Source: Streptomyces collinus Tu 365 (GTDB lineage: Bacteria; Actinomycetota; Actinomycetes; Streptomycetales; Streptomycetaceae). Taken from it: DNA of 64,000 nt. Each line of letters opens with the position of its first letter. The stretch's first letter is position 1. The translations under genes and the position numbers were made by a program. A model generated the notes under the pieces. The model searched no databases. It had not been told where the DNA came from and saw only the letters and a list, made by a program, of their open reading frames with translations. Location: contig NC_021985.1 of the NCBI RefSeq assembly GCF_000444875.1, positions 3,171,535 to 3,235,534 of the forward strand. Direction: 5' to 3'. Positions 7,776-16,739 of the stretch are shown here, piece after piece.

Positions 7776-8990
7776 ATGACCACGACCGAGACGGACACGC
7801 TGCGCCGGATCCTCGACTACTCCTCCCGGGCCGACCCGTACCCGCTGTACGCCGAACTGCGCGAGACACCGGTGGCCCGGCAGCGCGACGGCAGCTACGT
7901 CGTCAGCACCTACCGCGAGATCGCCGGCCTGCTGCACGACCCGCACATCAGCTCCGACGTGCGCAACCTGGCCCGTCCGATGCCCAGCCACGCGGGCGAG
8001 AGCACCCCGGCGTTCATCAACCTCGACCCGCCCGAGCACGACCGCCTGCGGCGCATGGCGATGCGCCACTTCGGCCCCCCGCACACCCCGGGCCTGGTGA
8101 CCGGCATGGAGGACGACCTGACCGCCGTCGTCACCACCCTGATCGACGGCCTTGAGGACAAGGAGCGGATCGACGTCGTCGACGACTTCGCCTACCCCTT
8201 CCCCGTCGCCGTGATCTGCCACCTGCTCGGTGTGCCGCGCGAAGACGAACCGCGGTTCCACCTGTGGGTGGACGCCCTCATCAACTCGATCGACTACAAC
8301 CCCGAGACCGACCCGAAGGAGAAACTGGAGAACGGGCTGCGGGCCCGCAAGGACCTGCGCGAGTACCTCGGCGGCCTGCTGCAGCGGCGCCACGGCAAGC
8401 CGGGCGAGGACCTGCTGTCGCGGATGGCCAACGACGACGGGCCGGACGGGCGGATGACCGACGAGCAGATCGTCGCCACCGCCAACCTGCTGCTGATCGC
8501 AGGCCACGAGACCACGGTCAACCTCATCACCAACGGCATGCTGACCCTGCTGCGCCACCCGGACGTGCTGCGCCGGCTGCGCGAGGACCCGGACCTGGTC
8601 GTGCCGCTGGTCGAGGAACTGCTGCGCTACGAGCCGCCCGTGCACATCATTCCCTGGCGCGCGGCCTACAGCGACATCACCGTCGCCGGCACCCTCATCC
8701 CCAAGGGCGCCCAGGTCATGCTCATGCTGGCGTCGGGCAGCCGCGACCCCGTCCGCTTCCACGAGCCGCAGCGCTTCGACCCCGACCGCCGGGACAACCA
8801 GCACCTGGGCTTCGGCAGCGGCATCCACCTCTGCTTCGGCGGTCCGCTGGCCCGCCGCGAGACCCAGATCGCCCTGACCGAACTCGTACGCCGCCTGGAC
8901 CGGCCCCAGTTGGTCACCGACCCCCCGCCGTACCGCCGCAGCCCCATCCTGCGCGGCCCGATCCACCTGGAGGTCACGCAGGGTGGCTGA
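7776..8990 (+). CDS. Cytochrome P450 monooxygenase
   Basis: A 404-aa soluble bacterial class I P450. All signature elements are present: the I-helix oxygen-activation motif AGHET (242-246), the K-helix ExxR in 'VEELLRYEPP', the 'RFDPDR' meander and the heme loop 'GFGSGIHLCFGG' with the thiolate Cys353. The B' region 'INLDPPEHDRLRRMAMRHF' is also typical. The ATG at 7776 follows AGGAGGGACAGCG and lies 13 nt after the reductase stop. With the dedicated ferredoxin and reductase upstream it forms a complete electron chain, probably NAD(P)H to FAD to 3Fe-4S to heme. No biosynthetic gene adjoins it, so the substrate is open; catabolic hydroxylation is as likely as tailoring of a metabolite. Confidence 0.95.
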   Translation: MTTTETDTLRRILDYSSRADPYPLYAELRETPVARQRDGSYVVSTYREIAGLLHDPHISSDVRNLARPMPSHAGESTPAFINLDPPEHDRLRRMAMRHFGPPHTPGLVTGMEDDLTAVVTTLIDGLEDKERIDVVDDFAYPFPVAVICHLLGVPREDEPRFHLWVDALINSIDYNPETDPKEKLENGLRARKDLREYLGGLLQRRHGKPGEDLLSRMANDDGPDGRMTDEQIVATANLLLIAGHETTVNLITNGMLTLLRHPDVLRRLREDPDLVVPLVEELLRYEPPVHIIPWRAAYSDITVAGTLIPKGAQVMLMLASGSRDPVRFHEPQRFDPDRRDNQHLGFGSGIHLCFGGPLARRETQIALTELVRRLDRPQLVTDPPPYRRSPILRGPIHLEVTQGG

Positions 8991-9086
8991 CAGGGGCACC
9001 GGGCGGCCGACGGGTCGCCGCACACCGCCCACACCGCCCCGCGTCCCGGGCGGGAGGCGGCCGCACGACCGACGAGGAGGCCCCGG

Positions 9087-9404
9087 GTGCCCCGCCGCGC
9101 TGGGCTGGAACGGCTGCGGACCCGTGATCCGGGCCTCGCGGCCGTGCGACGCGCGGGGCGGGTGGCGCTCGTGGCCTGCACCGGGTTCTACACGGCACGC
9201 TACGGACTGGGCAGCGACGTCGCCGCGATCTACGCGCTGTTCGGCGCGATCGCCACCGGCGGCATGTCCTCCTCGGGCGGCCGGCCGGCCGACCCGCTGC
9301 CGTACTACGCCGTCGACGCCGCGCTCTGGCTGACGAGCCCGCAAGGCACGGTCACGGCGATCCGCCGGACACCGGAGGAGCCCCGGACCCCGGTGCCGGG
9401 CTGA
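9087..9404 (+). pseudogene. Truncated FUSC-family membrane protein gene
   Basis: A 105-codon frame. Residues 1-65 ('RDPGLAAVRRAGRVALVAC', 'GFYTARYGLGSDVAAIYALFG') match the first membrane segments of FUSC-type aromatic acid/fusaric acid exporter-like proteins, which are normally 350-700 aa. After 'AIATGG' the similarity stops and the frame continues with about 45 unrelated, Pro-rich residues ending in 'RTPVPG'. A large internal deletion or a fusion with an unrelated tail would explain this. No ribosome site stronger than 'GACGAGGAGGCCCCGG' is needed, so it may still be translated. It follows the P450 on the same strand at 96 nt. It is unlikely to work as a transporter. Confidence 0.5.
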
Positions 9405-9434
9405 GCACCCGGCGACCCGGCACGCCGGCTCGGC

Positions 9435-10145
9435 TCAGTGGCCGTGCCCGCTCACGGCCGGCGCCGGGCCGGCCTTCGGGCGGGCCGGTGTGAGCAGCCG
9501 GCTCAGCAGCGGCACGGCCTCGGCCGCACCGCCGGCCTGCGCAGCGGGCAGATGGAGGACGCCGTCCGGCAACCGCATCCCGCCACGGGGGAGCGCGAGG
9601 ACGGTCATCCCCGCGGCCGCGGCCGAACGGATGCCGTTCGGGGAGTCCTCGACGGCCAGACAGCAGGACGGCGGGACACCCAGCTCGGCCGCGGCGCGCA
9701 GATAGGGGTCCGGCGCGGGCTTGACCCGGACCACGTCCTCTCCGCACACGACGGCGCTCAGCCCCGGCGCCAGACCCAGCGCCTTGAGGACCGCCAGCAC
9801 GAAGCGGCGAGGACTGGCGGTCGCCACGCCGACGGGCCCGTGCCTCCCCGCCTCGAGAACCAGCTCCACCGCGCCGGGCAGCGCCCGCACACGCCCCGCG
9901 GCGCATTCGTCCACCATCGCGGCCGTGCAGGACGCCACCACGTCCGCACCGCTCACCGCTCCACCGCACAGGCCCGCGACGTACGGTGCCCAGCCGCCGT
10001 TGCCGTGCAACGCGGCCTCGTCCTCGGCACGCCAGCGGTGCCCGTGCCGGGCGGCGAAGGCGGCGCACACCCGCGACCACGCCCCGCCGCTGTCGATCAG
10101 TGTGTCGTCCAGGTCGAAGACCGTCGCCCGCAGCACCGGTGTCAT
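9435..10145 (-). CDS. HAD-superfamily phosphatase, coupled to ribB
   Basis: A 236-aa haloacid dehalogenase-type phosphohydrolase. The four HAD motifs are visible: I 'FDLDDTLID' with nucleophile and acid/base Asp, II 'VATASPR', III the Lys in '[12 protein letters not shown]', IV '[19 protein letters not shown]'. The cap is of the alpha-helical C1 type. The start overlaps the stop of ribB by 4 nt (ATGA on the minus strand, 10142-10145), so it is the second gene of a ribB operon. In E. coli, Bacillus and plants HAD enzymes remove the phosphate from the pyrimidine intermediate of riboflavin synthesis; the coupling makes that step a reasonable guess here. A sugar-phosphate phosphatase is the alternative. 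Confidence 0.85.
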   Translation of the reverse strand: MTPVLRATVFDLDDTLIDSGGAWSRVCAAFAARHGHRWRAEDEAALHGNGGWAPYVAGLCGGAVSGADVVASCTAAMVDECAAGRVRALPGAVELVLEAGRHGPVGVATASPRRFVLAVLKALGLAPGLSAVVCGEDVVRVKPAPDPYLRAAAELGVPPSCCLAVEDSPNGIRSAAAAGMTVLALPRGGMRLPDGVLHLPAAQAGGAAEAVPLLSRLLTPARPKAGPAPAVSGHGH

Positions 10146-10822
10146 ACCGCCGACGCCGCGTCCGGGCGCGGGCGCAGCGCCTCCGAGAGCTGCTGGACCG
10201 AGATCAGCGTCAAGCCGTGTTCTCCGGCGAACGCACGCAGCCGGTCGGCATGGGCGACGGAACCGTCGTCCTCGCAGACCTCGCTGATCACCGCGACCGG
10301 CGACAGCCCCGCGAGACGCATGAGGTCGACGCTCGCCTCCGTGTGCCCACGGCGCTCCGCGATCCCTCCGGACCGGGCGCGCAGCGGAAGCACGTGCCCC
10401 GGGCGCGTCAGCCCGTCGGGGCGGCAGCCGGGTTCCGCCAGCGTCCGCACGGTCAGCGCCCGGTCCGCGGCGGAGATGCCGGAGCCGACACCGACCGCGT
10501 CCACGGAAACGGTGTACGCGGTCGCCCCGGCCCCCGAGGCGGCGGGCACCATCAGCGGCAGCTCCAGCCGGTCGGCGATCTCGGGCGCCATGGGCACACA
10601 GATCAGGCCACTCGTCCAGCGCACGAAGAACCCCAGGGCCTCGGCGGTCGCGAACTGCGCCGCCATGACGAGGTCGCCCTCGTTCTCCCGATCCGCGTCG
10701 TCCACCACGATCACGGGGCGCCCTGCCCGCAACTCGTCGATGGCCACCGCCACCGTGCCGAAGCCCGCGTCCGGCCGCGGCACCGAAACTGACGTCACAG
10801 GAACCAGCCCTTCCCCACTCAT
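10142..10822 (-). CDS. ribB: 3,4-dihydroxy-2-butanone 4-phosphate synthase (RibB)
   Basis: Converts ribulose 5-phosphate to 3,4-dihydroxy-2-butanone 4-phosphate and formate, supplying the four-carbon unit of riboflavin. It is monofunctional (226 aa), lacking the GTP cyclohydrolase II half of RibBA. The metal/substrate signature [16 protein letters not shown] is present (about 40-55), as are '[13 protein letters not shown]', '[15 protein letters not shown]' and '[11 protein letters not shown]'. The ATG at 10822 gives the normal N-terminus; longer in-frame starts lack similarity. It is followed by a translationally coupled HAD phosphatase. I looked for an FMN riboswitch in the 194 bases upstream and did not find the conserved core. 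A main riboflavin operon probably exists elsewhere, so this may be a second copy. Confidence 0.93.
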   Translation of the reverse strand: MSGEGLVPVTSVSVPRPDAGFGTVAVAIDELRAGRPVIVVDDADRENEGDLVMAAQFATAEALGFFVRWTSGLICVPMAPEIADRLELPLMVPAASGAGATAYTVSVDAVGVGSGISAADRALTVRTLAEPGCRPDGLTRPGHVLPLRARSGGIAERRGHTEASVDLMRLAGLSPVAVISEVCEDDGSVAHADRLRAFAGEHGLTLISVQQLSEALRPRPDAASAV

Positions 10823-11016
10823 CGTTCCTGCCCGATGCATCGGCGGCGCGACCTGCGAACTTGAGAGATCTCGCCGCGGCACACGAATCACCGCGCACGC
10901 AGTCGCCCGGCTCCGCTCCGCGCCCGGCGCACACCCTCCGGACACCAGCAAGCCCCCTCCGGCACGGGGAGCGGGCACGCCCCTCCGGATCCGGCCGTCC
11001 GGACCACGGACCGGGG

Positions 11017-11952
11017 TCAGGACCGCCGGACCGTGTCCGTGATGCCTCCGGGGCACGCGAGCGTCTCGATGTCCCATCCGGCGCGTCGGGCCCCGGCCCG
11101 GTAGGCGCTCTCGTAGAAGGCGAGGACGGCCGCACGGGGATCGGTCTCGGCGCGGGCCGCGTCGTAGCGCAGTACGGCCAGGTGGCTGTCGCCGCGCGCG
11201 ATCCAGCGCGCGGACGCCGGGCTGAGCGGCTCTCCGGCCAGGCCGGCGGGCTCGGGGGCGGTGTAGGAGTAGAAGGCGGGCTCGGCGAAGGTGTCGTCGC
11301 CGAACCAGAAGCCGAAGCTGATCACTTCCCTGGAGTACGCCTCCCGGGTGACGGGGTCGGCCTGGGGCTGGTCGATCCGTCGCCCGGAGAACCGGGTGTG
11401 GGCGATGTCGAAGGTGTGCCAGAAGTGGTGCACCGGGCTGGTCTTTCCCGAGTAGCCCGCCGCGAACTCCTCCAGCACGGACGCCACCTGGCTCAGGACC
11501 CGCCAGTAGCGGTTGGCGGCCTCGGGGTCGTAGGTCGCGTGCTCGGTGTCCTGGGCGAACGGCCGGCCGGTGTCGGGCAGGTCGAAGGGCCTGGGAACGG
11601 CGATGTCCACCCGGACGCCCAGCGCGCCCAGAGCGGCCAGGGTCGCGTCGTGGAAGGACGCGACGGACCGGCCCGTGAGCGGGAAGGACCGCTCCTCGCC
11701 GTCAAGCGTCGCGACGACGAGCCAGTGGTCGACGAAGTCGAAGTCGATCGTGAAGATCGGATTCCCGTCGAGCTGGCCCATCGGACGCGTGGTGATGCCC
11801 CGCCCCGTGACATGGAACGGGACGTTCCACCAGTGGTTGCGCCGGGCGCTCGCGGCCAGGCGGATCTTGCCGACGATCTGTTCGAAGCGGTGCAGGGTCT
11901 CCTTGGTGTCCCGCCACTCCGCCAACGGCATCGCGGGGAAGAGGTCCGTCAC
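11017..11952 (-). CDS. DUF5996 family protein
   Basis: A 311-aa cytoplasmic protein of the DUF5996 family, widespread in actinobacteria and of unknown function. Recognisable blocks are '[24 protein letters not shown]', '[17 protein letters not shown]', '[17 protein letters not shown]', '[16 protein letters not shown]' and '[13 protein letters not shown]'. Several conserved His/Trp/Asp residues suggest a metal or ligand site, but no catalytic motif is recognised. I chose GTG at 11952 ([13 protein letters not shown]) because family members usually begin with a short stretch before the 'P-x-x-W' block; ATG at 11931 is the alternative. It is downstream of a lower-GC patch and is not clearly in an operon. 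Confidence 0.8.
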   Translation of the reverse strand: MTDLFPAMPLAEWRDTKETLHRFEQIVGKIRLAASARRNHWWNVPFHVTGRGITTRPMGQLDGNPIFTIDFDFVDHWLVVATLDGEERSFPLTGRSVASFHDATLAALGALGVRVDIAVPRPFDLPDTGRPFAQDTEHATYDPEAANRYWRVLSQVASVLEEFAAGYSGKTSPVHHFWHTFDIAHTRFSGRRIDQPQADPVTREAYSREVISFGFWFGDDTFAEPAFYSYTAPEPAGLAGEPLSPASARWIARGDSHLAVLRYDAARAETDPRAAVLAFYESAYRAGARRAGWDIETLACPGGITDTVRRS

Positions 11953-12013
11953 GGTTCCATGATGACCTCGCCGACGACATCCGGCACCCGCGCCCCCACG
12001 AGCCCTGCTGTCC

Positions 12014-12322
12014 GTGCGACTGTCGGTACTCGCCGAGAAAATGCCGGCCGACTTGGTCAAGCAACTGGAGGCCATCGATCCGGAGTCCACCCGGGACCGG
12101 TGGGTGGCAGTGCACAAGGGCAGGACTTTCCGCAGCCAGTGGGAAGAAGGCGGTACAGAGGCCATGGCTGCCGATCTGCTCCGAGTCGGTGTGAAGTGCA
12201 GGATCAAACGGACCAAGGTCAAAGGCATCCGTGCCCCGCACATCCACACGAAGCTCTTGATCCCCAGAGACGTGCGGGACCGACTGCTACTCAAGGGAGA
12301 CGACTTCGCAGAGACCCACTGA
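12014..12322 (+). CDS. Hypothetical 102-aa basic protein in a low-GC patch
   Basis: A GTG-started frame of 102 codons with protein-like composition: an acidic helical N-terminal half ('PADLVKQLEAIDPESTRD') and a Lys/Arg-rich C-terminal half ('VGVKCRIKRTKVKGIRAPHIH', 'IPRDVRDRLLLKGDDF'). I do not recognise a family. Codon use is clearly less GC-biased than in the neighbours (AAG/AAA, ATC, CTC/CTA mixed, GGA and TCA present), suggesting recent acquisition or decay. It lies head-to-head with the DUF5996 gene, 61 bases away, and tail-to-tail with the next membrane protein gene. No convincing ribosome site was seen. Confidence 0.4.
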   Translation: MRLSVLAEKMPADLVKQLEAIDPESTRDRWVAVHKGRTFRSQWEEGGTEAMAADLLRVGVKCRIKRTKVKGIRAPHIHTKLLIPRDVRDRLLLKGDDFAETH

Positions 12323-12382
12323 CGAGAACCGGCCCGCAGGGACTGCACACCGTGCTTCGCCTGACGGGTTCGCGATTCAGCA

Positions 12383-12799
12383 TCATCCAAGGGCGACACC
12401 CGGGATGAGGGCCACGAGTCCGGAGAGAAAGCTTCCGATCGCCGCCAGTGTCACGAGCGTGGCTTTACCGTCCGAGAACAGGCCGGAGCAGAAGTCGCGA
12501 ACCTGGCGCCGCAGGATCAGCATTCTGAGCTTTTGCCACCGGTGCTGGCGAATGTGGCAGCCCATGAGAAGACCGGTCGCGTTGTTGCGGCAGCCATCGT
12601 TGCGCCCTCTTACCGGAGCCCCACAGGTCACCGGAGCCTGGAAGAACGACCAGAGGAGCACGGCTGCCGAGAGGGTGACGATCACGGCCGGACCCGCTGC
12701 TCTGTTGATCCACGCGGCGACGAGCAGGGCACCAGCCAGCACACCCCACCACTGCCCGAGACCGCCGAACCGACTGCTCCTCGCCCCCGAAGTCGCCAT
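12383..12799 (-). CDS. Cys-rich small membrane protein, uncharacterised
   Basis: A 138-aa protein with two N-terminal hydrophobic segments ('WWGVLAGALLVAAWINR', 'AVIVTLSAAVLLWSFFQ'), a cytoplasm-like Cys-rich middle and one C-terminal hydrophobic segment ('ATLVTLAAIGSFLSGLVALI'). The middle part reads CGAPVRGRNDGCRNNATGLL then 'GCHIRQHRWQK', a Cys-x(n)-C-RNNA-x-GLL-x-GC pattern I associate with orphan streptomycete membrane proteins; a metal site is possible. The ATG at 12799 precedes the first helix; an in-frame ATG at 12829 would add 10 residues. Base composition is lower in GC than the surroundings. It is convergent with the 102-aa hypothetical gene. Confidence 0.6.
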   Translation of the reverse strand: MATSGARSSRFGGLGQWWGVLAGALLVAAWINRAAGPAVIVTLSAAVLLWSFFQAPVTCGAPVRGRNDGCRNNATGLLMGCHIRQHRWQKLRMLILRRQVRDFCSGLFSDGKATLVTLAAIGSFLSGLVALIPGVALG

Positions 12800-12829
12800 G
12801 CCGGTAATCGTGGCGAGACGCGCGGCCAA

Positions 12830-13116
12830 TCATGCCTTCAGTACGCGGTATGGCCGAAATACGGTTCCGAGAAGACCGACAATCTGCCGGACTGGCACGC
12901 CCGAGATGGTTCTCAGCGAACGCCAGTCCTCACACCCACTCCACGTCGGAGACGATTCGCAGGCTGCCTCCGGGCCTCGGCAGCGGCATCCGGGAAGTGT
13001 CTGATCGCGCTGGGAGGCGAGGACGCGAGGCGCCGACGGCGGCGGGCACAGTCGTCACCTCGTCCTCGCTCGCCCCCGCCAGCGCCTCAATCACCCGATC
13101 CAGTGCCTCACTCACG
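12830..13116. other. Intergenic, lower-GC region without a supported gene
   Basis: 287 bases between the Cys-rich membrane protein and the radical SAM gene. On the plus strand a short stretch (about 12837-12930) reads like protein ('QYAVWPKYGSEKTDNLPDWH') but has no start or extent. On the minus strand a 67-codon GTG frame (12930-13133) overlaps the end of the radical SAM gene by 17 bases; its first third looks coding and the rest does not. I regard both as possible decay products rather than genes. Confidence 0.4.
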
Positions 13117-15078
13117 TCAATGCGTGTGACCACTGGAAGCCGGCGCCGGACCCGCGTTCTTGACGGTCAGAGGCAGCAGCTTCTTGCCCGTGGGGCCGAT
13201 CTGGATGGACGTGTCCATCTGAGGACACACCCCGCAGTCGAAGCACGGCGTCCAGCGGCAGTCCTCGACCTCGGTCTCGTCGAGGGCGTCCTGCCAGTCC
13301 TCCCAGAGCCAGTCCTTGTCCAGGCCCGAGTCGAGGTGGTCCCACGGGAGGACCTCTTCGTAGGTCCGCTCGCGGGTGGTGTACCAGTCGACGTCCACGC
13401 CGAAGTCGGCGAGGGCCTTGTCGGCGCACTGCATCCAGCGGTCGTACGAGAAGTGCTCGCGCCAGCCGTCGAAGCGGCCGCCGTCGTCGTAGACCGCGCG
13501 GATGACCGCGCCGATGCGGCGGTCGCCGCGGGAGAGCAGGCCCTCGACGATGCCGGGCTTGCCGTCGTGGTAGCGGAAGCCGATGGAGCGGCCGTACTTC
13601 TTGTCGCCGCGGATCTTGTCCCGCAGCTTGGCCAGGCGGGCGTCCGTCTCCTCGGCGGAGAGCTGGGGCGCCCACTGGAAGGGGGTGTGGGGCTTGGGCA
13701 CGAAACCGCCGATGGAGACCGTGCAGCGGATGTCGTTCGAGCCCGAGACCTCGCGGCCCTTCTGGATGACGTGGGTCGCCATGTCGGCGATCTGCAGGAC
13801 GTCGTCGTCGGTCTCGGTCGGCAGGCCGCACATGAAGTACAGCTTCACCTGGCGCCAGCCGTTGCCGTAGGCGGTCGAGACCGTCCGGATCAGGTCCTCT
13901 TCGGAGACCATCTTGTTGATGACCTTGCGCATGCGCTCGGAGCCGCCCTCGGGGGCGAAGGTCAGACCGGAGCGGCGGCCGTTGCGGGTCAGCTCGTTGG
14001 CCAGGTCGACGTTGAAGGCGTCGACGCGGGTGGAGGGCAGCGAGAGGCCGATCTTGTCTTCCTCGTAGCGGTCCGCCAGGCCCTTGGCGATGTCGCCGAT
14101 CTCCGAGTGGTCGGCGGAGGAGAGGGAGAGCAGGCCCACCTCCTCGAAGCCGGTGGCCTTCAGACCCTTGTCGACCATCTCACCGATGCCGGTGATCGAA
14201 CGCTCGCGCACCGGACGGGTGATCATGCCCGCCTGGCAGAAGCGGCAGCCGCGGGTGCAGCCGCGGAAGATCTCGACCGACATGCGCTCGTGGACCGTCT
14301 CGGCGAGCGGGACCAGGGGCTGCTTGGGGTAGGGCCACTCGTCCAGGTCCATGACCGTGTGCTTGGAGACGCGCCACGGGACACCGGACCGGTTGGGGAC
14401 GACGCGGGCGATCCGGCCGTCGGCCAGGTACTCGACGTCGTAGAACGCCGGGATGTACACCGCGCCGGTCTTGGCCAGGCGGAGCAGGACCTCCTCGCGG
14501 CCGCCGGGGCGGCCCTCCGCCTTCCACTCGCGGATGATCCGCGTCATGTCGAGCACGGCCTGCTCGCCGTCGCCGATGATCGCGGCGTCGATGAAGTCGG
14601 CGATCGGCTCCGGGTTGAAGGCCGCGTGGCCGCCGGCCAGGACGATCGGGTCGTCGACGGTGCGGTCCTTGGACTCCAGCGGGATGCCCGCGAGGTCCAG
14701 GGCCGTGAGCATGTTGGTGTAGCCCAGCTCCGTGGAGAAGGACAGGCCGAACACGTCGAAGGCCTTCACCGGGCGGTGGCCGTCCACCGTGAACTGCGGG
14801 ACGCGGTGCTCGCGCATCAGCGCCTCCAGGTCCGGCCACACGCTGTACGTGCGCTCGGCGAGGACGCCCTCCCGCTCGTTGAGTACCTCGTAGAGGATCA
14901 TGACGCCCTGGTTGGGCAGACCGACCTCGTAGGCGTCCGGGTACATGAGCGCCCAGCGGACGTCGCACTCGTCCCAGTCCTTGACGGTGGAGTTGAGCTC
15001 ACCGCCGACGTACTGGATCGGCTTCTGCACGTGGGGGAGCAGAGCTTCGAGCTGCGGGAAAACCGACTCGACAGGCAT
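13117..15078 (-). CDS. TIGR03960-type B12-binding/radical SAM protein
   Basis: A radical S-adenosylmethionine enzyme of about 653 aa. An N-terminal cobalamin-binding-like domain ('MYPDAYEVGLPNQGVMILYE', 'LAGGHAAFNPEPIADF') is followed by the radical SAM core, whose cluster motif is CTRGCRFC (CxxxCxxC), then a glycyl-rich 'YFMCGLPTETDDDV' segment. The C-terminal part ends in a Cys-rich 'CFDCGVCPQMD'. In many actinobacteria a second protein (DUF2344) is encoded next to or fused with it, linked to rRNA/tRNA maturation with ribonuclease; that partner gene is not seen in this window. The ATG at 15078 has a GAAGG site 8 nt upstream; ATG 15093 would add five residues. Confidence 0.88.
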   Translation of the reverse strand: MPVESVFPQLEALLPHVQKPIQYVGGELNSTVKDWDECDVRWALMYPDAYEVGLPNQGVMILYEVLNEREGVLAERTYSVWPDLEALMREHRVPQFTVDGHRPVKAFDVFGLSFSTELGYTNMLTALDLAGIPLESKDRTVDDPIVLAGGHAAFNPEPIADFIDAAIIGDGEQAVLDMTRIIREWKAEGRPGGREEVLLRLAKTGAVYIPAFYDVEYLADGRIARVVPNRSGVPWRVSKHTVMDLDEWPYPKQPLVPLAETVHERMSVEIFRGCTRGCRFCQAGMITRPVRERSITGIGEMVDKGLKATGFEEVGLLSLSSADHSEIGDIAKGLADRYEEDKIGLSLPSTRVDAFNVDLANELTRNGRRSGLTFAPEGGSERMRKVINKMVSEEDLIRTVSTAYGNGWRQVKLYFMCGLPTETDDDVLQIADMATHVIQKGREVSGSNDIRCTVSIGGFVPKPHTPFQWAPQLSAEETDARLAKLRDKIRGDKKYGRSIGFRYHDGKPGIVEGLLSRGDRRIGAVIRAVYDDGGRFDGWREHFSYDRWMQCADKALADFGVDVDWYTTRERTYEEVLPWDHLDSGLDKDWLWEDWQDALDETEVEDCRWTPCFDCGVCPQMDTSIQIGPTGKKLLPLTVKNAGPAPASSGHTH

Positions 15079-15148
15079 CTCGCGAACCTTCATGAGCTGA
15101 CAGGGGTGACCCTTCAGACTAACCCGCCCGGCGGCCTGCCTCGTACGC

Positions 15149-16648
15149 TCAGACGGACCCCCCGGAGGTGATCTCCCGCCAGAGCCCCGGCAGCTCCCTC
15201 TCCACCGCCTCCGCCCGCGCCTCCTCACGGCCGTGGAGCAGCCCGTAGGTGAAGGCGCTCTCCCCCGCCGCGTGGGCCACGGCGGACAGCTCGCGCAGGG
15301 TGTGGCGTGCCATGACGCTGTCCTGGTGGTCGCCGAGGAGGCTGGTGAGGGACTTCATGGACTTGGCCAGGGAGCGGGCGGAGCCGCCGAGGGCGGGGAT
15401 GGCGGCCTCGGCCGCGTAGCGGGTGCGCTTGGCCTTCTTGCGGGCGTCGTGCAGGGCGAGGTCGCGCTGCTCGCCCGGTGGCAGGTCGAGCGCGGCGGTG
15501 ATCAGCCGGGAGACCTTGGCGAAGTCCTTGCGTACGGCCTTGGCGAGGGCCTTTTCGGGTTTCGCAGCGGCCTTCGGGCGCAGCGGCGGGTCGGCGAGCA
15601 GGGCGTCGAGGCCGTCGAGGAGGGCGAGGTAGCGGGCGGAGTCGAGGATGGCGATCAGGTGGCCGCGGGTGCTGCCGTGCCGGGTGCGCGCCCAGGTGGT
15701 GACGCGGTGGCGGACGGGTCCGAGGACGAGGGCGGGCGGGAGGGCGTCGAGGGCGGTGGTGAGGCGGTCGGCGAGGACCTCTTGGTCGCGGTCGGCGCCG
15801 AGCTCGGCGCCGAGCCATTTCAGCTCGGCGGCGAGGGGGGTGGTGGCTGTGGGGTCGAGGATGCGGCCGAAGGTGCGGAAGGTGCTGCGCATCCGGCGGG
15901 TGGCCACGCGCATGCGGTGGACGGAGTCGGGCAGGTCGCGCCGGACGGCGGGGTCGCATTCGAGCAGGGTCTCGCGCTGTTCGCGCAGGTAGGCGAGGAC
16001 GTGGTCGCCGGCGGTCACGGGGTGGGCGCGGGTGTGGCGGTGGGTGGGGGTGCCGCCGGTCTGTTCGAGTGCCCGGGCCAGTTTGGAGGGTGCCTTCGAC
16101 GGCCGTACGCCGGCCTTGCGCAGGCGTTTGTCAACCTTGTCGAGGAAGGCCGGGTCGCCGTCGTCGGCGAGTTCGACCTCGATCTCGGTCCACTGGGCGG
16201 TGCCGCCGGCCCGGTTGAGCCGCTCGGCGGTCACCGCGTCGACGCTGGCCTCGGCCAGCAGGGCTCCGTCGGCGTCGACCAGGTGGCGTACGTCGCGGGC
16301 GGAGCGGAGCCGGACCACGGGGATCAGGTCGGCGGTGCGGACGCGGGAGCGGACGAGGGCGGCGATCTCCTCGGGGACGGTGTCGGAGAGGGGCGCTCTG
16401 ATCTCGTCGCGTACGCCGGGGGCGACCGGGACCTTCAGGTGCCAGCCGGCGTCGCTGCCGCCGGTGCGGCGGCGCAGGGTGAGTGCCGCGGCGGCCAGGC
16501 GTTCGTCGGCGGTGTCGTAGTAGGTGGCGTCCAGTTCGGTCACGCCCTTGTCGAGGACGTCGGCGACCTTGCCGACGCCCGTCAGGTCGGGCAGACCACT
16601 GTCGTCGGATTCGTACTTGCGCTCGATCTCGCGTTTCGCGTCCGCCAT
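15149..16648 (-). CDS. CYTH-CHAD domain polyphosphate-associated protein
   Basis: A 499-aa two-domain protein. The N-terminal CYTH/triphosphate tunnel metalloenzyme domain (about 1-200) has the ExExK signature as EIERK (7-11), then 'DATYYDTADERLAAAALTLRRR' and 'WTEIEVELADDGD'. The C-terminal CHAD domain (about 215-490) is rich in conserved His and basic residues ('SVHRMRVATRRMRSTFRTF', 'DARKKAKRTRYAAEA', 'GDHQDSVMARHTL'). CHAD domains bind inorganic polyphosphate and localise to polyP granules; CYTH partners hydrolyse triphosphates. The gene follows the radical SAM gene upstream on the same strand with 55-70 nt between, and sits downstream of rodA. No regulatory site was recognised. Confidence 0.92.
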   Translation of the reverse strand: MADAKREIERKYESDDSGLPDLTGVGKVADVLDKGVTELDATYYDTADERLAAAALTLRRRTGGSDAGWHLKVPVAPGVRDEIRAPLSDTVPEEIAALVRSRVRTADLIPVVRLRSARDVRHLVDADGALLAEASVDAVTAERLNRAGGTAQWTEIEVELADDGDPAFLDKVDKRLRKAGVRPSKAPSKLARALEQTGGTPTHRHTRAHPVTAGDHVLAYLREQRETLLECDPAVRRDLPDSVHRMRVATRRMRSTFRTFGRILDPTATTPLAAELKWLGAELGADRDQEVLADRLTTALDALPPALVLGPVRHRVTTWARTRHGSTRGHLIAILDSARYLALLDGLDALLADPPLRPKAAAKPEKALAKAVRKDFAKVSRLITAALDLPPGEQRDLALHDARKKAKRTRYAAEAAIPALGGSARSLAKSMKSLTSLLGDHQDSVMARHTLRELSAVAHAAGESAFTYGLLHGREEARAEAVERELPGLWREITSGGSV

Positions 16649-16696
16649 GAACCGAATCTAGTGGCAGAGCGGCGTGGACGGGAGGGGCAGCCCCGG

Positions 16697-16726
16697 GTGA
16701 ATGGCGGACGGGTGCCCGCCATTCAC
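16697..16726 (-). terminator. Hairpin downstream of rodA
   Basis: Perfect 11-bp inverted repeat GTGAATGGCGG (16697-16707) and CCGCCATTCAC (16716-16726) with an 8-nt loop, 14 bases beyond the rodA stop. It lacks a U-run, as common in Streptomyces, and probably ends the mre operon before the CYTH-CHAD gene. Confidence 0.65.
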
Positions 16727-16739
16727 CTGGTGAGGTGCC

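Noticed and set aside
10823..11016. FMN riboswitch upstream of ribB
   Set aside because: I looked for the conserved RFN core on the minus strand and did not find it; the GC-rich stretch has no matching set of stems.
12930..13133. A 67-codon GTG frame overlapping the end of the radical SAM gene
   Set aside because: First third looks coding but codon use degrades after about 36 codons and no family is recognisable.
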